This document shows, in pieces, positions 27,350 to 36,249 of a stretch of 64,000 nucleotides of DNA. The DNA is from Eubacteriales bacterium (GTDB lineage: Bacteria; Bacillota; Clostridia; Tissierellales; GPF-1), in contig DAOUQF010000012.1 of the NCBI GenBank assembly GCA_030625815.1, forward strand, positions 1 through 64,000. The letters are read 5' to 3'. A model generated the notes under the pieces. It ran no database searches, was not told where the DNA came from, and was given only the letters and a program-made list of their open reading frames with translations. The translations under genes were made by a program, and so were the position numbers. Positions within the stretch are counted from its first letter, which is position 1; every line of letters starts with the position of its first letter.

Positions 27350-28598
27350 ATTCTTCAACCCCTCCTCCGTGGTAAGGAAGACTCATGATTATCTTTGTCC
27401 AAGCCCCTTCTTCACTCTGTATTGAAATTTCACACTCGCCATTAAAATAATGTTCCAGCCTTTTCCTTACATTATTGAATCCAATGGCGGTGCTATGGCC
27501 TGCCCCTGTGCTTCTCGCAGATCCATGAAGAAGTTTATCGATCCTTTCCTGCGATATTCCTTTTCCCGTATCATAAATTTCTATCAGAACCTGGTTCTCT
27601 ACTATTCTACCTGTGATTCGAATAATCCCGCCCTCAATTTTGGGCTCTATTCCGTGAACAATCGAGTTTTCTATCAAGGGTTGCAAGGTCATGGCCGGCA
27701 AATGAAAATTCATCACCTGTGATTCGAATTCGATCTCATATTTTAATCGTTTTCCAAAGCGCACACTCTGAATATTCAGGTAATCCTTGATGTAATTCAG
27801 CGCCTCTTCTATACTAACGCTCTGATTAATATTTTTTATGCTATATCGCAACAAGTTTGCCAAACTATAGGTAATGCTCTCTGTCGTCTTGGCGCTTTCA
27901 AACATCGCTAACCTTGCAATTGTATTTAACGCGTTAAATAAAAAGTGAGGATTCACTTGCGCTTGAAGGGTTTTCAATTCCAATTCTTTTAATAGGTTTT
28001 CCATTTTTATTCGATTTGCACTGGCTTCAATCAGCTTTATTTCTTGCTCATGGAACTTTATTTGGCTGATGGAGTTAATGCTGCTCTCCACGATATAGCT
28101 GCTGATAATCGTAAGCAGATCAATAAATCCAAAAAACTTCTTTTTGGATATTACTTTTATTTTTTCCCTGTATTCCAGCAAAACCCGGCTATCCAGATTC
28201 AACTCTTCGGCCAGGCTCTGATATTCACCAGGATCTTTTGATTCTGTTTCAGGAAATAAAACCTGCCCGCACATTACCTGCCCAATATACATGTCTTCAA
28301 CAATAACGGGAACAGACACATCAATTAATCCTGCATGGCAAACATGCCAAGCCCTTTTACTCGGTGAAGATACGGCCATCATTCCAAGTTTTTTATCGCA
28401 CTCTCTACATCTTTCCCGCCCAATCTCCGAGCGATGAATATAATTGCAAAGATCCGTACCATTGCTGTATTCTGTAAGCGGATTCCCTTCAGCATCTACA
28501 ATCAAGGCCGAGATTCCAGTCGCTTCTGAGAATTTATCCTGAATGATCTGCAGGGTCTTAAGATTGATAATTTCATTTAAATCCAGATCATGTTTCAA
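27342..28598 (-). CDS. PocR-domain sensor histidine kinase
   Basis: I place the start at the TTG at 28598, nine bases behind AAGGAGG. Similarity to known domains begins there, whereas the frame to 28778 adds 60 residues of no family type. Residues 5-170 form a PocR sensory domain with cysteine clusters CNYIHRSEIGRERCRECDKK and HVCHAGL, then VGQVLF-like IGQVMCGQVLFPE. A short helical linker leads to the LytS-type kinase core QVNPHFLFNALN, with the phospho-His, and to a HATPase with NSIVHG and GKGI. No membrane spans are seen, so it probably senses a cytoplasmic metabolite. PocR domains commonly regulate diol and glycyl radical pathways. Confidence 0.88.
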   Translation of the reverse strand: MKHDLDLNEIINLKTLQIIQDKFSEATGISALIVDAEGNPLTEYSNGTDLCNYIHRSEIGRERCRECDKKLGMMAVSSPSKRAWHVCHAGLIDVSVPVIVEDMYIGQVMCGQVLFPETESKDPGEYQSLAEELNLDSRVLLEYREKIKVISKKKFFGFIDLLTIISSYIVESSINSISQIKFHEQEIKLIEASANRIKMENLLKELELKTLQAQVNPHFLFNALNTIARLAMFESAKTTESITYSLANLLRYSIKNINQSVSIEEALNYIKDYLNIQSVRFGKRLKYEIEFESQVMNFHLPAMTLQPLIENSIVHGIEPKIEGGIIRITGRIVENQVLIEIYDTGKGISQERIDKLLHGSARSTGAGHSTAIGFNNVRKRLEHYFNGECEISIQSEEGAWTKIIMSLPYHGGGVEEYV

Positions 28599-28825
28599 CG
28601 CTCTTCCCCTCCTTGAAAATCCAATACCTGAATAGACTTGCACAATAAACCACGGATGAACAGCTTCATGTTCGGAATATTCCGAACAAAGCGGGCGAAA
28701 AAGTGAACACATCAAAATGGAAAACAGCAATCCCTTACTATTTTCCATTCCGTATATATATCTATTTAATTTTATCACAAATCGCGCGCACTCAACTATA
28801 AGTTTAAAAATTGTCGTACAGCTAC

Positions 28826-29980
28826 TTAATACAAGGTCGTGCTTCCAACCGATACCGGCAAATTGTATGCCCTCATAATCTCCGCCAATTTTTTTATTTG
28901 CACTTCATACTCTTGCAGGGTGGGTTCTTTGAACTTTTCCAATGGCCATTTTAAGCCAATGGAGTCGTATTTCTCTTTGCCCAGTTTTTTGAATCGCAAG
29001 AGTTGAATTTGTTTGAGGATTTTCTTTTCCCCAAACAGCTCGGAAATAAATTCGGCAGATGCTTTTATGTTTTCTTCCGAATCATTACAATTTGGTATAA
29101 CAGGGATTCGAATCAGGACCGGTGTGCTTCCCTCCGAAACCTTTCTGATATTCCTTAATATCGCTTCATTCGATATTCCCGTAAATCTCTTATGCTGCTG
29201 CGGATCCATATGTTTAATATCAGTGATAATGAAATCCGTATACGCCAAAATCTCTTCGATATTTTTCCATGACCCATTTAACGTGGACTCGAAACAAGTA
29301 TGGATCTGGTTTTCTTTGCTTTTTTTCAACAATTCCCGAGTGAACTTCCATTGAACCAAAACTTCTCCACCCGAAAGCGTAACCCCGCCGTCGCGTTCTT
29401 CATAAAAAACCCGTTCCTTCAATACCTCTGCCATGGCCTCATCAACACTCATGGTTTTACCCCAAACCTTAATTGCTTCAGACGGGCAGGCCTCTGCGCA
29501 TTTTAGGCAGTCCAAACACAGATCTCTATCGATGCCTGAAATGACGTACCGCTCGTTTTCACCCTTTCGATCCTTCTTCAACTCGATCGCAAACAGATCC
29601 TGTTCAGAAAAAATTGTCATCTCCCTTTCCTGCCCTGTTTTTTTCATATTTTCGATCGCTGTTTTTTTCATCTTGTCCGCATATGCTTTTCCGATCTGAG
29701 GACATGCCTCCATGCACAAATTGCACTTGTCGATTCCAATGCATTTTGACGGATAAAGCCCTACCTCCTGAAAAGGATGAAAACTTTCCGGATTAAAACA
29801 CCAGCGGCATCGCAAGGGACACCCCTTTAAAAAAATTTCCGTTCGAATCCCCGGTCCATCATGGACAGTAAATCTTTGAATATTCGTTACATATCCTTTT
29901 TGTCCCGTCAGCATTTCTTGATCCACTCTTACTTTTTCTTGGCTGTAAAAATTGATTTCATGTGTATTTTTAAATTCCAC
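28826..29980 (-). CDS. Glycyl radical enzyme activating enzyme (radical SAM)
   Basis: This 384-residue protein starts at the GTG at 29980, five bases behind GGAGGTG. The radical SAM cluster motif CPLRCRWC (Cx3Cx2C) lies near residue 54. It is followed by an inserted ferredoxin-like region with two cysteine groups (CIGIDKCNLCMEACPQ and CLDCLKCAEACPSEA) that should hold two further 4Fe-4S clusters. This insertion is typical of activases for dehydratase- or decarboxylase-type glycyl radical enzymes and absent from PflA. GGVTLSGGEVLVQ is the SAM-binding GGE motif. It will install the glycyl radical on the partner encoded 129 bases upstream. Confidence 0.95.
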   Translation of the reverse strand: MEFKNTHEINFYSQEKVRVDQEMLTGQKGYVTNIQRFTVHDGPGIRTEIFLKGCPLRCRWCFNPESFHPFQEVGLYPSKCIGIDKCNLCMEACPQIGKAYADKMKKTAIENMKKTGQEREMTIFSEQDLFAIELKKDRKGENERYVISGIDRDLCLDCLKCAEACPSEAIKVWGKTMSVDEAMAEVLKERVFYEERDGGVTLSGGEVLVQWKFTRELLKKSKENQIHTCFESTLNGSWKNIEEILAYTDFIITDIKHMDPQQHKRFTGISNEAILRNIRKVSEGSTPVLIRIPVIPNCNDSEENIKASAEFISELFGEKKILKQIQLLRFKKLGKEKYDSIGLKWPLEKFKEPTLQEYEVQIKKLAEIMRAYNLPVSVGSTTLY

Positions 29981-30109
29981 AAAGACACCTCCCCGCTTTC
30001 ATCTCAAAGGATCAACTGGCCGCTCGACGCGATAAGACCTTTCATCTCCCCGTAAATCGAACAGCCAGCCGTCTTTAAAATTAAATCGTTTTCTCAAAAA
30101 AGCAATGCT

Positions 30110-32629
30110 TTAAAACGACAATTCAGTTCTTTCAATCAAGTCTCTTTGTAGAGAAGGATCCAATTCAGTAAAGAAAGCGCTATATCCAGCAACACGGATA
30201 ATCAACCCTTTGTACTTTTCAGGATGCTCCATGGCTGCTTCCAATACTTCTCGATTCACTACGTTGATTTGGTTATGCAACCCACCTCGTTTGAAATAAA
30301 CCTTCATCAAATTAATAAAGTTCTCATCGCCCATTTCACCGGCCAAGGTAGAAGGAGAATATTTTTGATTCAATAACGTACCATTGGATGCGATAGAATG
30401 GTCGAGTTTCGATACGGACAAGATCCCTGCTGTCGGACCGTTTATATCATGTGAACCCGCTGAGGTATGTACCGGGGATACGCCATCGGCGACAGGCTCT
30501 CCTGCTTTTCTGCCGTCAGGCGTTGCGCCCTGCATAGATCCTGCAGCGACATTCCCTGACACTGGGTAAAGGCCCGGTTGGAAAATTCCGCCGTGTGAAG
30601 TCGGTCGTTCTTCAATTGCCGTGCAATAGGACAATGCGCCCCAACGTCCCAATTCATCAGCAAAGTCATCGTTGTTGCCATAGTGATGAACTTTACCACT
30701 ATTGACAAGCGCGTAAAGCGGCTCATATCCTTCCCAGTTCTTCTTCAATGCGTCTAACAATTCTGGTCCGCTCACCTTGTTCTCTTCAAAGACCAATTGC
30801 TTGATTGCAGCCAGTCCGTCCGCAACATTGGAAGTTCCCACGCCTTGTGGTCCAATAAAGTTATATCTTGCTCCGCCGGCTGTAACATCCAAGCCTTTAT
30901 CGATGCAATCTTCAACAAGCAGGGACAAATACGGCAACGGCTTCAAGGTTTGATGAGCGATATCCATGCAGTTTTCAGTTCGCACCAGGCGATCCACCCA
31001 GTACTTCATCTGCTCGTCATAGGCAACCTGCACTTCTTCAAATGTCGCAAAGTTTTCCAAAGACCCCGTTTTAACGCCTAATTGCGTGCCCGCGCCAACA
31101 CAGCGGTCATATCGTGCGCAACTTTCGCTGCAGTCGATGCATTTGCCATCGTTGATCGCAAGTTCCAACACCTTGTTCATATTAAAGAACGCCGCGTCAT
31201 GCCAGCCATATTCCCGGCCGCCCGCGTCAGGTTCTACGCAACCCAATGCGTTGTAATCTCTGGAATCTTCTATGGATCTTCCTCTCGTCAACATAGAAGG
31301 AATAATGATATCGTCATTAAAGTACGATGGCAGCCCGGTACCGAGTTTCGCGCACTTCGTACATTTCACCCACCACTCTTTTGGTTGGTTCAAATGATGT
31401 CTCGTTGTAATCCAAGGCGCATGCAAGCGAACTTGCGCTGTCGCGTCAATGCCCATATACGATAATTCATTAACTGCACATTTGCCTTCCGGTGTCACGC
31501 CGCCTAGCGTTAACGACGGACCGCCCAATTCAACACCGCCAAAGGCTTTCGTCGAACCCGCATCTCGAATTTTCGTCAACTCACTAACCTTGATCCACGC
31601 GCATTCAATCAATTCCTGAACAAATTCTTTGCTGATCGTTTCGTTTTCCATATCCTTTTGATAGAACGGATACATATACTGATCAAATCTGCCGTAGGAA
31701 ATTGAATGGCCATTGCCTTCTATGGTAATGATGGTTGTGATAAACCACCACATTTGCATCGCTTGCCAGAAGGTTTTTGGCGGTCTTTTGGCGATTGCTT
31801 CGCAGTTTTTCGCCATGCTTGTCAATTCTTTTTTCCTTTTTTTATCTGTCTCAGCCTTCGCAAGTTCTTTTGCTTTTTTTGCATATCGCAGAATAAAGGC
31901 TTTTACTCCCGTCAAAATCATCAGTTGCGCTTCATAGAATTGATTCTTTTTAATCCCTTCAGGACTAAATTCATCCAAGCTCTCGATTTTTCCCTTTACT
32001 TTTTTCTCCAAGCCATTCCAGCCTAGTTTAAAGAGCATTTCATATCGCGGCGAGGTATGTCCAACTCCACCAAAGAAATAATTCCCTACCAAGTAAACGC
32101 CTTTTCCATAGCAGCCTGTCCCTTTAAGCTCATCTTCCGACATATAACTTTTCGCTAAATCATGAACGGTATTCCCTTTCCAGAATTCATGCAGTCCATT
32201 CAGCGCGCTTTCTGTTTCTTTTGTATAGAGGAAACGGTCCCCAGCCCTTTCATTAAATGGAGCATTCTCCATTTCTTCAATAAACCAATCAAACGAGAAT
32301 TCAGGAAAAACGGGGGCGCATCGTGGCGGTGCAGCCATATTTCCCAAAATCAATTCATGTTTTCCAATATAAATTTCAACATTCTCCATAACATTCACTA
32401 ACGCCAATGCGTTTCTAACAACTTGTGGCTTGCCTTTGCTTGTTTCCATTGACTCGGTCCAGTATTTTGCTCTTTCATGATCCATAGTTAGCGACGTTTC
32501 AAGAAATTCATTTTTCCATTCATTAATACGAGGAAATGGCGAGGTGTTTGCTGCTTTTTCCCCTGTATTTCCGGTTCCCCATTCATGATCAAATCCAACT
32601 AAACCAAATTCCTTTTTCTTGTTTTCCAC
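30110..32629 (-). CDS. Glycyl radical enzyme of the PFL2 (lyase/dehydratase) class
   Basis: I choose GTG 32629, six bases behind AAGGAGG, giving 839 residues. The frame to 32767 adds 46 residues unlike the family. The catalytic cysteine loop is NALGCVEPDAGG (Cys464, Glu466), the Cys-x-Glu arrangement of the choline lyase, diol dehydratase and arylacetate decarboxylase groups rather than the Cys-Cys of pyruvate formate-lyase. The radical glycine lies in IIRVAGYSAFF near the C-terminus (residue 815). Other blocks are GVGHTSPRYE, GWHDAAFFNMNK and HGGIFQPGLYPVSGNV. No microcompartment shell, small HpdC-like subunit, alcohol dehydrogenase or sulfite-handling gene is adjacent, so the substrate is open. 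The PocR-type kinase downstream is probably its regulator. Confidence 0.93.
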   Translation of the reverse strand: MENKKKEFGLVGFDHEWGTGNTGEKAANTSPFPRINEWKNEFLETSLTMDHERAKYWTESMETSKGKPQVVRNALALVNVMENVEIYIGKHELILGNMAAPPRCAPVFPEFSFDWFIEEMENAPFNERAGDRFLYTKETESALNGLHEFWKGNTVHDLAKSYMSEDELKGTGCYGKGVYLVGNYFFGGVGHTSPRYEMLFKLGWNGLEKKVKGKIESLDEFSPEGIKKNQFYEAQLMILTGVKAFILRYAKKAKELAKAETDKKRKKELTSMAKNCEAIAKRPPKTFWQAMQMWWFITTIITIEGNGHSISYGRFDQYMYPFYQKDMENETISKEFVQELIECAWIKVSELTKIRDAGSTKAFGGVELGGPSLTLGGVTPEGKCAVNELSYMGIDATAQVRLHAPWITTRHHLNQPKEWWVKCTKCAKLGTGLPSYFNDDIIIPSMLTRGRSIEDSRDYNALGCVEPDAGGREYGWHDAAFFNMNKVLELAINDGKCIDCSESCARYDRCVGAGTQLGVKTGSLENFATFEEVQVAYDEQMKYWVDRLVRTENCMDIAHQTLKPLPYLSLLVEDCIDKGLDVTAGGARYNFIGPQGVGTSNVADGLAAIKQLVFEENKVSGPELLDALKKNWEGYEPLYALVNSGKVHHYGNNDDFADELGRWGALSYCTAIEERPTSHGGIFQPGLYPVSGNVAAGSMQGATPDGRKAGEPVADGVSPVHTSAGSHDINGPTAGILSVSKLDHSIASNGTLLNQKYSPSTLAGEMGDENFINLMKVYFKRGGLHNQINVVNREVLEAAMEHPEKYKGLIIRVAGYSAFFTELDPSLQRDLIERTELSF

Positions 32630-33038
32630 AATTAACCCTCCTTTTGAATAATCATTATCACACCGACAAACTTCAACACTCTTTCTCGATATTTCCTCCC
32701 CTCCGCACAGAAAAGGTTTTCCCACCCCGCGCAAATATTCACATTTTCTCTCACTTCCATTATCCAATATTTCGAGCTTAAGGGTTTAGGAGTATCATGC
32801 TTGACCTTTGCAATGTCATGTCAGAAAATAATCAGCAGAATAATCTCTTGTGTCTATTTCTTCACACTTGTAGATTTATGCTATTTTTCTGCACTTTATC
32901 CTTTTCAGCCCTCAACGCCGTCAATTTTCCCTGAATTATGTTATTTTTGATTCCGGGATCTGTCGTTGCCTCGCTCATGCGGTTTGTGTAAATGGTAAGA
33001 TAACAAAAACGACTGCTCTACAGTCTCTTCACGCAACT
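32630..33038. other. AT-rich gap upstream of the glycyl radical enzyme
   Basis: About 400 bases without a convincing gene in any frame. It should hold the leader and promoter of the glycyl radical operon, but I find no -35/-10 pair or -24/-12 element I would defend. The far end abuts the decayed ugd copy. Confidence 0.5.
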
Positions 33039-33283
33039 CTAGTCTCTGGAATACAAATCCCGCGTATACACATTCTCAGTAACATCCATCAAATCCACAG
33101 ACATGCGATTACAGACAATTAGACTCTGTGTACCCCACCGGAACCGTGGACTTAATCACCATCACTGCCGACGGTTCAATCACCAATACCTGTCCGATCA
33201 CAATCTCCACCGAGCTTGTGTCAAAAAAATTCTTCACCGGATCATAATTGATCGGCGTAAAGATAATCACATAGTCCACGCAA
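33039..33283 (-). pseudogene. Decayed UDP-glucose 6-dehydrogenase with large internal deletion
   Basis: The minus strand encodes [34 protein letters not shown], then in another frame [13 protein letters not shown] and YTRDLYSRD followed by a stop. These match, in order, the NAD-domain region and the last residues of the intact Ugd at 42628-43794. The roughly 200-residue middle is missing, as is the N-terminus. The remnant shows that a second polysaccharide or ugd-bearing locus once stood here. Confidence 0.85.
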
Positions 33284-33285
33284 TA

Positions 33286-33321
33286 AAGGATTGAATCCCA
33301 TTGGTTTCGGATTCAATCCTT
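33286..33321 (-). terminator. Terminator-like hairpin after the aldolase operon
   Basis: AAGGATTGAATCC (33286-33298) pairs perfectly with GGATTCAATCCTT (33309-33321). It lies 85 bases past the aldolase stop. The T-run is short (TT, then ATT), so strength is uncertain. Confidence 0.65.
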
Positions 33322-33405
33322 CTTACTGGTGATACTATCTTTGCTGATGTGTAACTAGGCATATTCTTGTCAATTCATTATAAACCTATTATTATGAACG
33401 CTTCA

Positions 33406-34059
33406 TTAAAGTCCCAATCGTTTTTTGATCGCTCGCAACCCTTCAATCTGCTGCTCATTTAATTCATTATCACTTCCAAAGATTCGTGTTGTGTACATCA
33501 AGACTTTCGCGTAATGCTCCATGGATTCCATACGGTGATAGGCTTCCAAAATATTCCTTCCCCAAGTTAACGCACCATGATTCGCTAGCAAAACCCCGTT
33601 GTGACCGTTGCAATACGGTGCAATCGAATCCGGCACTTCTTCTGTCCCAGGCTCTGCATATGGAGCAATATGGATCGGTCCTAACAAAACAACTGCTTCC
33701 GACATAATCGGTTTGCTCATTTCAACACCAACGATTGAAAATGTGGTGGAAACTTGAGGATGCGCGTGAACAACAGCCTTCTGTTCAGGGTTTTCCTTAT
33801 ATACCCGAAGATGCATCTTGACCTCGGATGACGGCTTTAAGTCTCCTTCCAACCGATTGCCATCCATATCGATGACACACATCATCTCTGGTGTCATATA
33901 TCCTTTTGATACGGCGGTTGGTGTACAAACAACCTGGTTCTCGCCCGTACGAATCGAAATGTTTCCGTCATTCGCTGCCACAAATTCCCGCACATACATC
34001 CTTTTCCCCACTTCACAAATCCATTTCTTCGCTTCCTGTACTGAAATATACTCACTCAT
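33406..34059 (-). CDS. Class II aldolase (L-fuculose-1-phosphate aldolase-like)
   Basis: This 217-residue protein is of the FucA/AraD family. Zinc ligands are visible in VVHAHPQVS (two His) and LLANHGALTWG (third His), and the catalytic Glu in SSEVKMHLRVY. NDGNISIR is the conserved substrate-phosphate loop. The enzyme cleaves a ketose or aldonate phosphate to dihydroxyacetone phosphate or a related three-carbon unit plus an aldehyde. It is the last gene of the sigma-54-controlled galactitol-type PTS operon, following the alcohol dehydrogenase by 21 bases. The phosphorylated substrate is not known; AraD-like epimerase action is an alternative. Confidence 0.87.
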   Translation of the reverse strand: MSEYISVQEAKKWICEVGKRMYVREFVAANDGNISIRTGENQVVCTPTAVSKGYMTPEMMCVIDMDGNRLEGDLKPSSEVKMHLRVYKENPEQKAVVHAHPQVSTTFSIVGVEMSKPIMSEAVVLLGPIHIAPYAEPGTEEVPDSIAPYCNGHNGVLLANHGALTWGRNILEAYHRMESMEHYAKVLMYTTRIFGSDNELNEQQIEGLRAIKKRLGL

Positions 34060-34080
34060 ATTATTCTCCTCCTCAGTTGA

Positions 34081-35103
34081 TTACTGATCAAATCGTATAC
34101 AGTTCTTAATCACATGTCCTTTTGAATGTTCAATCAACGCTTCTTCCGTTTCTGCAATCCCGTAGGAATGATCGATAAAATCTTCACCGCTTAAAACACC
34201 CATTTTTAACATTTCAAAGGCCTGCATCACATGACGCGGGGTCGTATGGAAAATCCCTTTCACCGTCAACTGCTCGTAATGCAGTTTTGTCGTATCCAAG
34301 GTTACAGTCGAACCTTTTTTCGTTCCACCAAAGCAAAGAACAAATCCGCCTTTTCTTACCATTTGAATCGAAAGATCCCAAACTGACGGCAATCCAACTG
34401 CTTCGATCGCAATGTCGACACCTCTTCCATCGGGTGTCAGTGCTCGAACACTGTCTACCTGGTCTTCCACCTCAGAAACATGAATCACGTGCTTTGCTCC
34501 CATTTTTCTTGCCTTCTCGAGCCGTTCTTCTGTCATATCGCATGCAATTACCTCAGCTCCGCGTAGCGTACAAAGTCTAATAAACATCAATCCCAACGGC
34601 CCGCACCCATTCACACACACCTTACTTCCCATTTCTATGGGCAAAAGATCCGTTCCATAAACCGCGCACGAAAATGGCTCTGTCAATGCAGCGGTTTCAT
34701 GGCTCATGGCATCTGGCAAGAGATAGGTGTTCTGCACCACAATCTCGCGGGGTATTTTTTGATACTCCGCAAACGCACCCATATTAAAAGTCAGATTTTC
34801 GCATAGGGAATGAAGTCCGGATTTGCAATAATAGCATGAGTTGCAAGGCGCTGTGTTGTGGGCAAATACACGATCCCCCACAGCAAATTTTTCAACGCCC
34901 TCCCCAATTTCCGAAACAACCCCTGAAGCTTCATGCCCAAAGGCAAAAGGAGGATCCCAAATATAGCCCCGCTTATAGATCTTTACATCTGTACCGCAGG
35001 TCAATGCCACTTTATTTTGAACCACAATTTCACCCGGCCCCGGAATCGGGATTTCATGTTCAATCAATTCGATTTGTTCTGGTCCATGATAAACAATACT
35101 TTT
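34081..35103 (-). CDS. Zinc-dependent alcohol/polyol dehydrogenase (MDR family)
   Basis: This 340-residue protein starts at the ATG at 35103 with GGAGG ten bases upstream. Catalytic zinc ligands are in LTCGTD and FGHEASG; the structural zinc site is CNSCYYCKSGLHSLC. The Rossmann motif is VNGCGPLGLMFI. It is of the sorbitol/threonine dehydrogenase type and probably oxidises a polyol phosphate delivered by the PTS to a ketose phosphate, as galactitol-1-phosphate dehydrogenase does. The 3-(hydroxyacid dehydrogenase) gene upstream ends just in front of this start. Confidence 0.9.
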   Translation of the reverse strand, partial: KSIVYHGPEQIELIEHEIPIPGPGEIVVQNKVALTCGTDVKIYKRGYIWDPPFAFGHEASGVVSEIGEGVEKFAVGDRVFAHNTAPCNSCYYCKSGLHSLCENLTFNMGAFAEYQKIPREIVVQNTYLLPDAMSHETAALTEPFSCAVYGTDLLPIEMGSKVCVNGCGPLGLMFIRLCTLRGAEVIACDMTEERLEKARKMGAKHVIHVSEVEDQVDSVRALTPDGRGVDIAIEAVGLPSVWDLSIQMVRKGGFVLCFGGTKKGSTVTLDTTKLHYEQLTVKGIFHTTPRHVMQAFEMLKMGVLSGEDFIDHSYGIAETEEALIEHSKGHVIKNCIRFDQ

Positions 35104-35107
35104 CATA

Positions 35108-36169
35108 TTAAACGTTCCTCCACTCGACGCCATTCACAACCATCTGGCTTTCTCCATTCGCTAAAAACAGATTGATCTCGTTCACCAACAATCGAGGCGA
35201 TAAAGGGATCGCGCTGACAGTATCTCCGGCAATATGCGGCGTCATCGTGACGTTCTCAAGCGCCAAAAATCGGTTTTCCGGAGAAATCGGTTCTTCCCAC
35301 CAAACATCAATTGCAGCTCCGCCGATTCTTCTAGCTAACAGTGCCGCGTACAATGCGTCTTCATCAACTACACCAGCTCTCGATGAATTAATTAAATATC
35401 CAGTCGATTTCATTTTCCCAATCAAGTCCTCGCCGACGAAGCCTTGTGTTTTCTCCGTCAACCGCAAATGAAGTGAGACGACATCGCAGGAAGCAAAAAG
35501 CGTTTCTGCATCCACGAGTTTCACATCCAAACCTTCCCGTTGAAGATCATCTTCCAATATATAGGGGTCTGCCGCCCACACTTGAGTGCCCATCCCCAAT
35601 AGTTTCTTCGCTGTTAATTTCCCAATGTACCCCAGACCTACCAAACCAACGGTCATTTCTTCAAAGGTTTTTGTATAGGCACTATTGGGAAATTCCTTTT
35701 GCCAAATCCCCTGTCGAAATTGCGCATGGCTTCTTGCAATATTTCTTGTTTCACTCAAAATGGTCCCTACCACAAACTCGGCAACGGGCAGAGCGTTTCG
35801 GATGCAATGAATCACCGGAATTCCTCTTTCCGTTGCGGTCGCCACATCAATATGCTCCATACCTCCACGGCAGGTTCCAATCAACTTTAGTTTTTTTGCT
35901 GCCTGAATCACTTCCGCTTGAAGTGGACAAAAATGGGTGATGATCATATCCGCATCTTTCACCATCGCCACTAGCTCCTTGCTTGGTACTTCCGCTTCCG
36001 GTCCGTGCTTTTCAATTTCCAAGGCACGCACGCGAAAATGATCCTTGCTTCTATTTTCCCAATTATAAGTTTGCACAAAGACTTTATCTTCGAGATTTAT
36101 CCGACGTGCCTCTTCTGCCATAAATTCAGGGTCAACATAAATGTCACCAATTACCACGATCTTTACCAT
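35108..36169 (-). CDS. D-isomer-specific 2-hydroxyacid dehydrogenase (SerA-like)
   Basis: This 353-residue protein starts at the ATG at 36169 after GGGGGATT. The NAD site is VGLVGLGYIGKLTAKKL. Catalytic residues fall in TCRGGMEHID and NSSRAGVVDEDAL (Arg), the WWEEP region (Glu) and MTPHIAGDT (His). It lacks the ACT domain of true SerA, and its position inside a PTS/aldolase operon suggests a catabolic role on a sugar-derived 2-hydroxy or 2-keto acid. The upstream gene is PTS IIC. The specific substrate cannot be told. Confidence 0.88.
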   Translation of the reverse strand: MVKIVVIGDIYVDPEFMAEEARRINLEDKVFVQTYNWENRSKDHFRVRALEIEKHGPEAEVPSKELVAMVKDADMIITHFCPLQAEVIQAAKKLKLIGTCRGGMEHIDVATATERGIPVIHCIRNALPVAEFVVGTILSETRNIARSHAQFRQGIWQKEFPNSAYTKTFEEMTVGLVGLGYIGKLTAKKLLGMGTQVWAADPYILEDDLQREGLDVKLVDAETLFASCDVVSLHLRLTEKTQGFVGEDLIGKMKSTGYLINSSRAGVVDEDALYAALLARRIGGAAIDVWWEEPISPENRFLALENVTMTPHIAGDTVSAIPLSPRLLVNEINLFLANGESQMVVNGVEWRNV

Positions 36170-36249
36170 TTCAATCCCCCACACATACATGAAATGAAAT
36201 TCGGCACTCTCTCTTCAGAAAGTGCTGCATTCCCGTTCAACCATACTTG

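Noticed and set aside
30110-32629. Assignment of the glycyl radical enzyme as isethionate sulfite-lyase or arylacetate decarboxylase
   Set aside because: Length and the Cys-x-Glu loop fit several groups; diagnostic side chains could not be aligned reliably by eye and no partner genes support either.
32630-33038. Search for a -24/-12 or sigma-A promoter before the glycyl radical enzyme
   Set aside because: Partial TTGCAA and TTGACC matches lack a partner at correct spacing; no call made.
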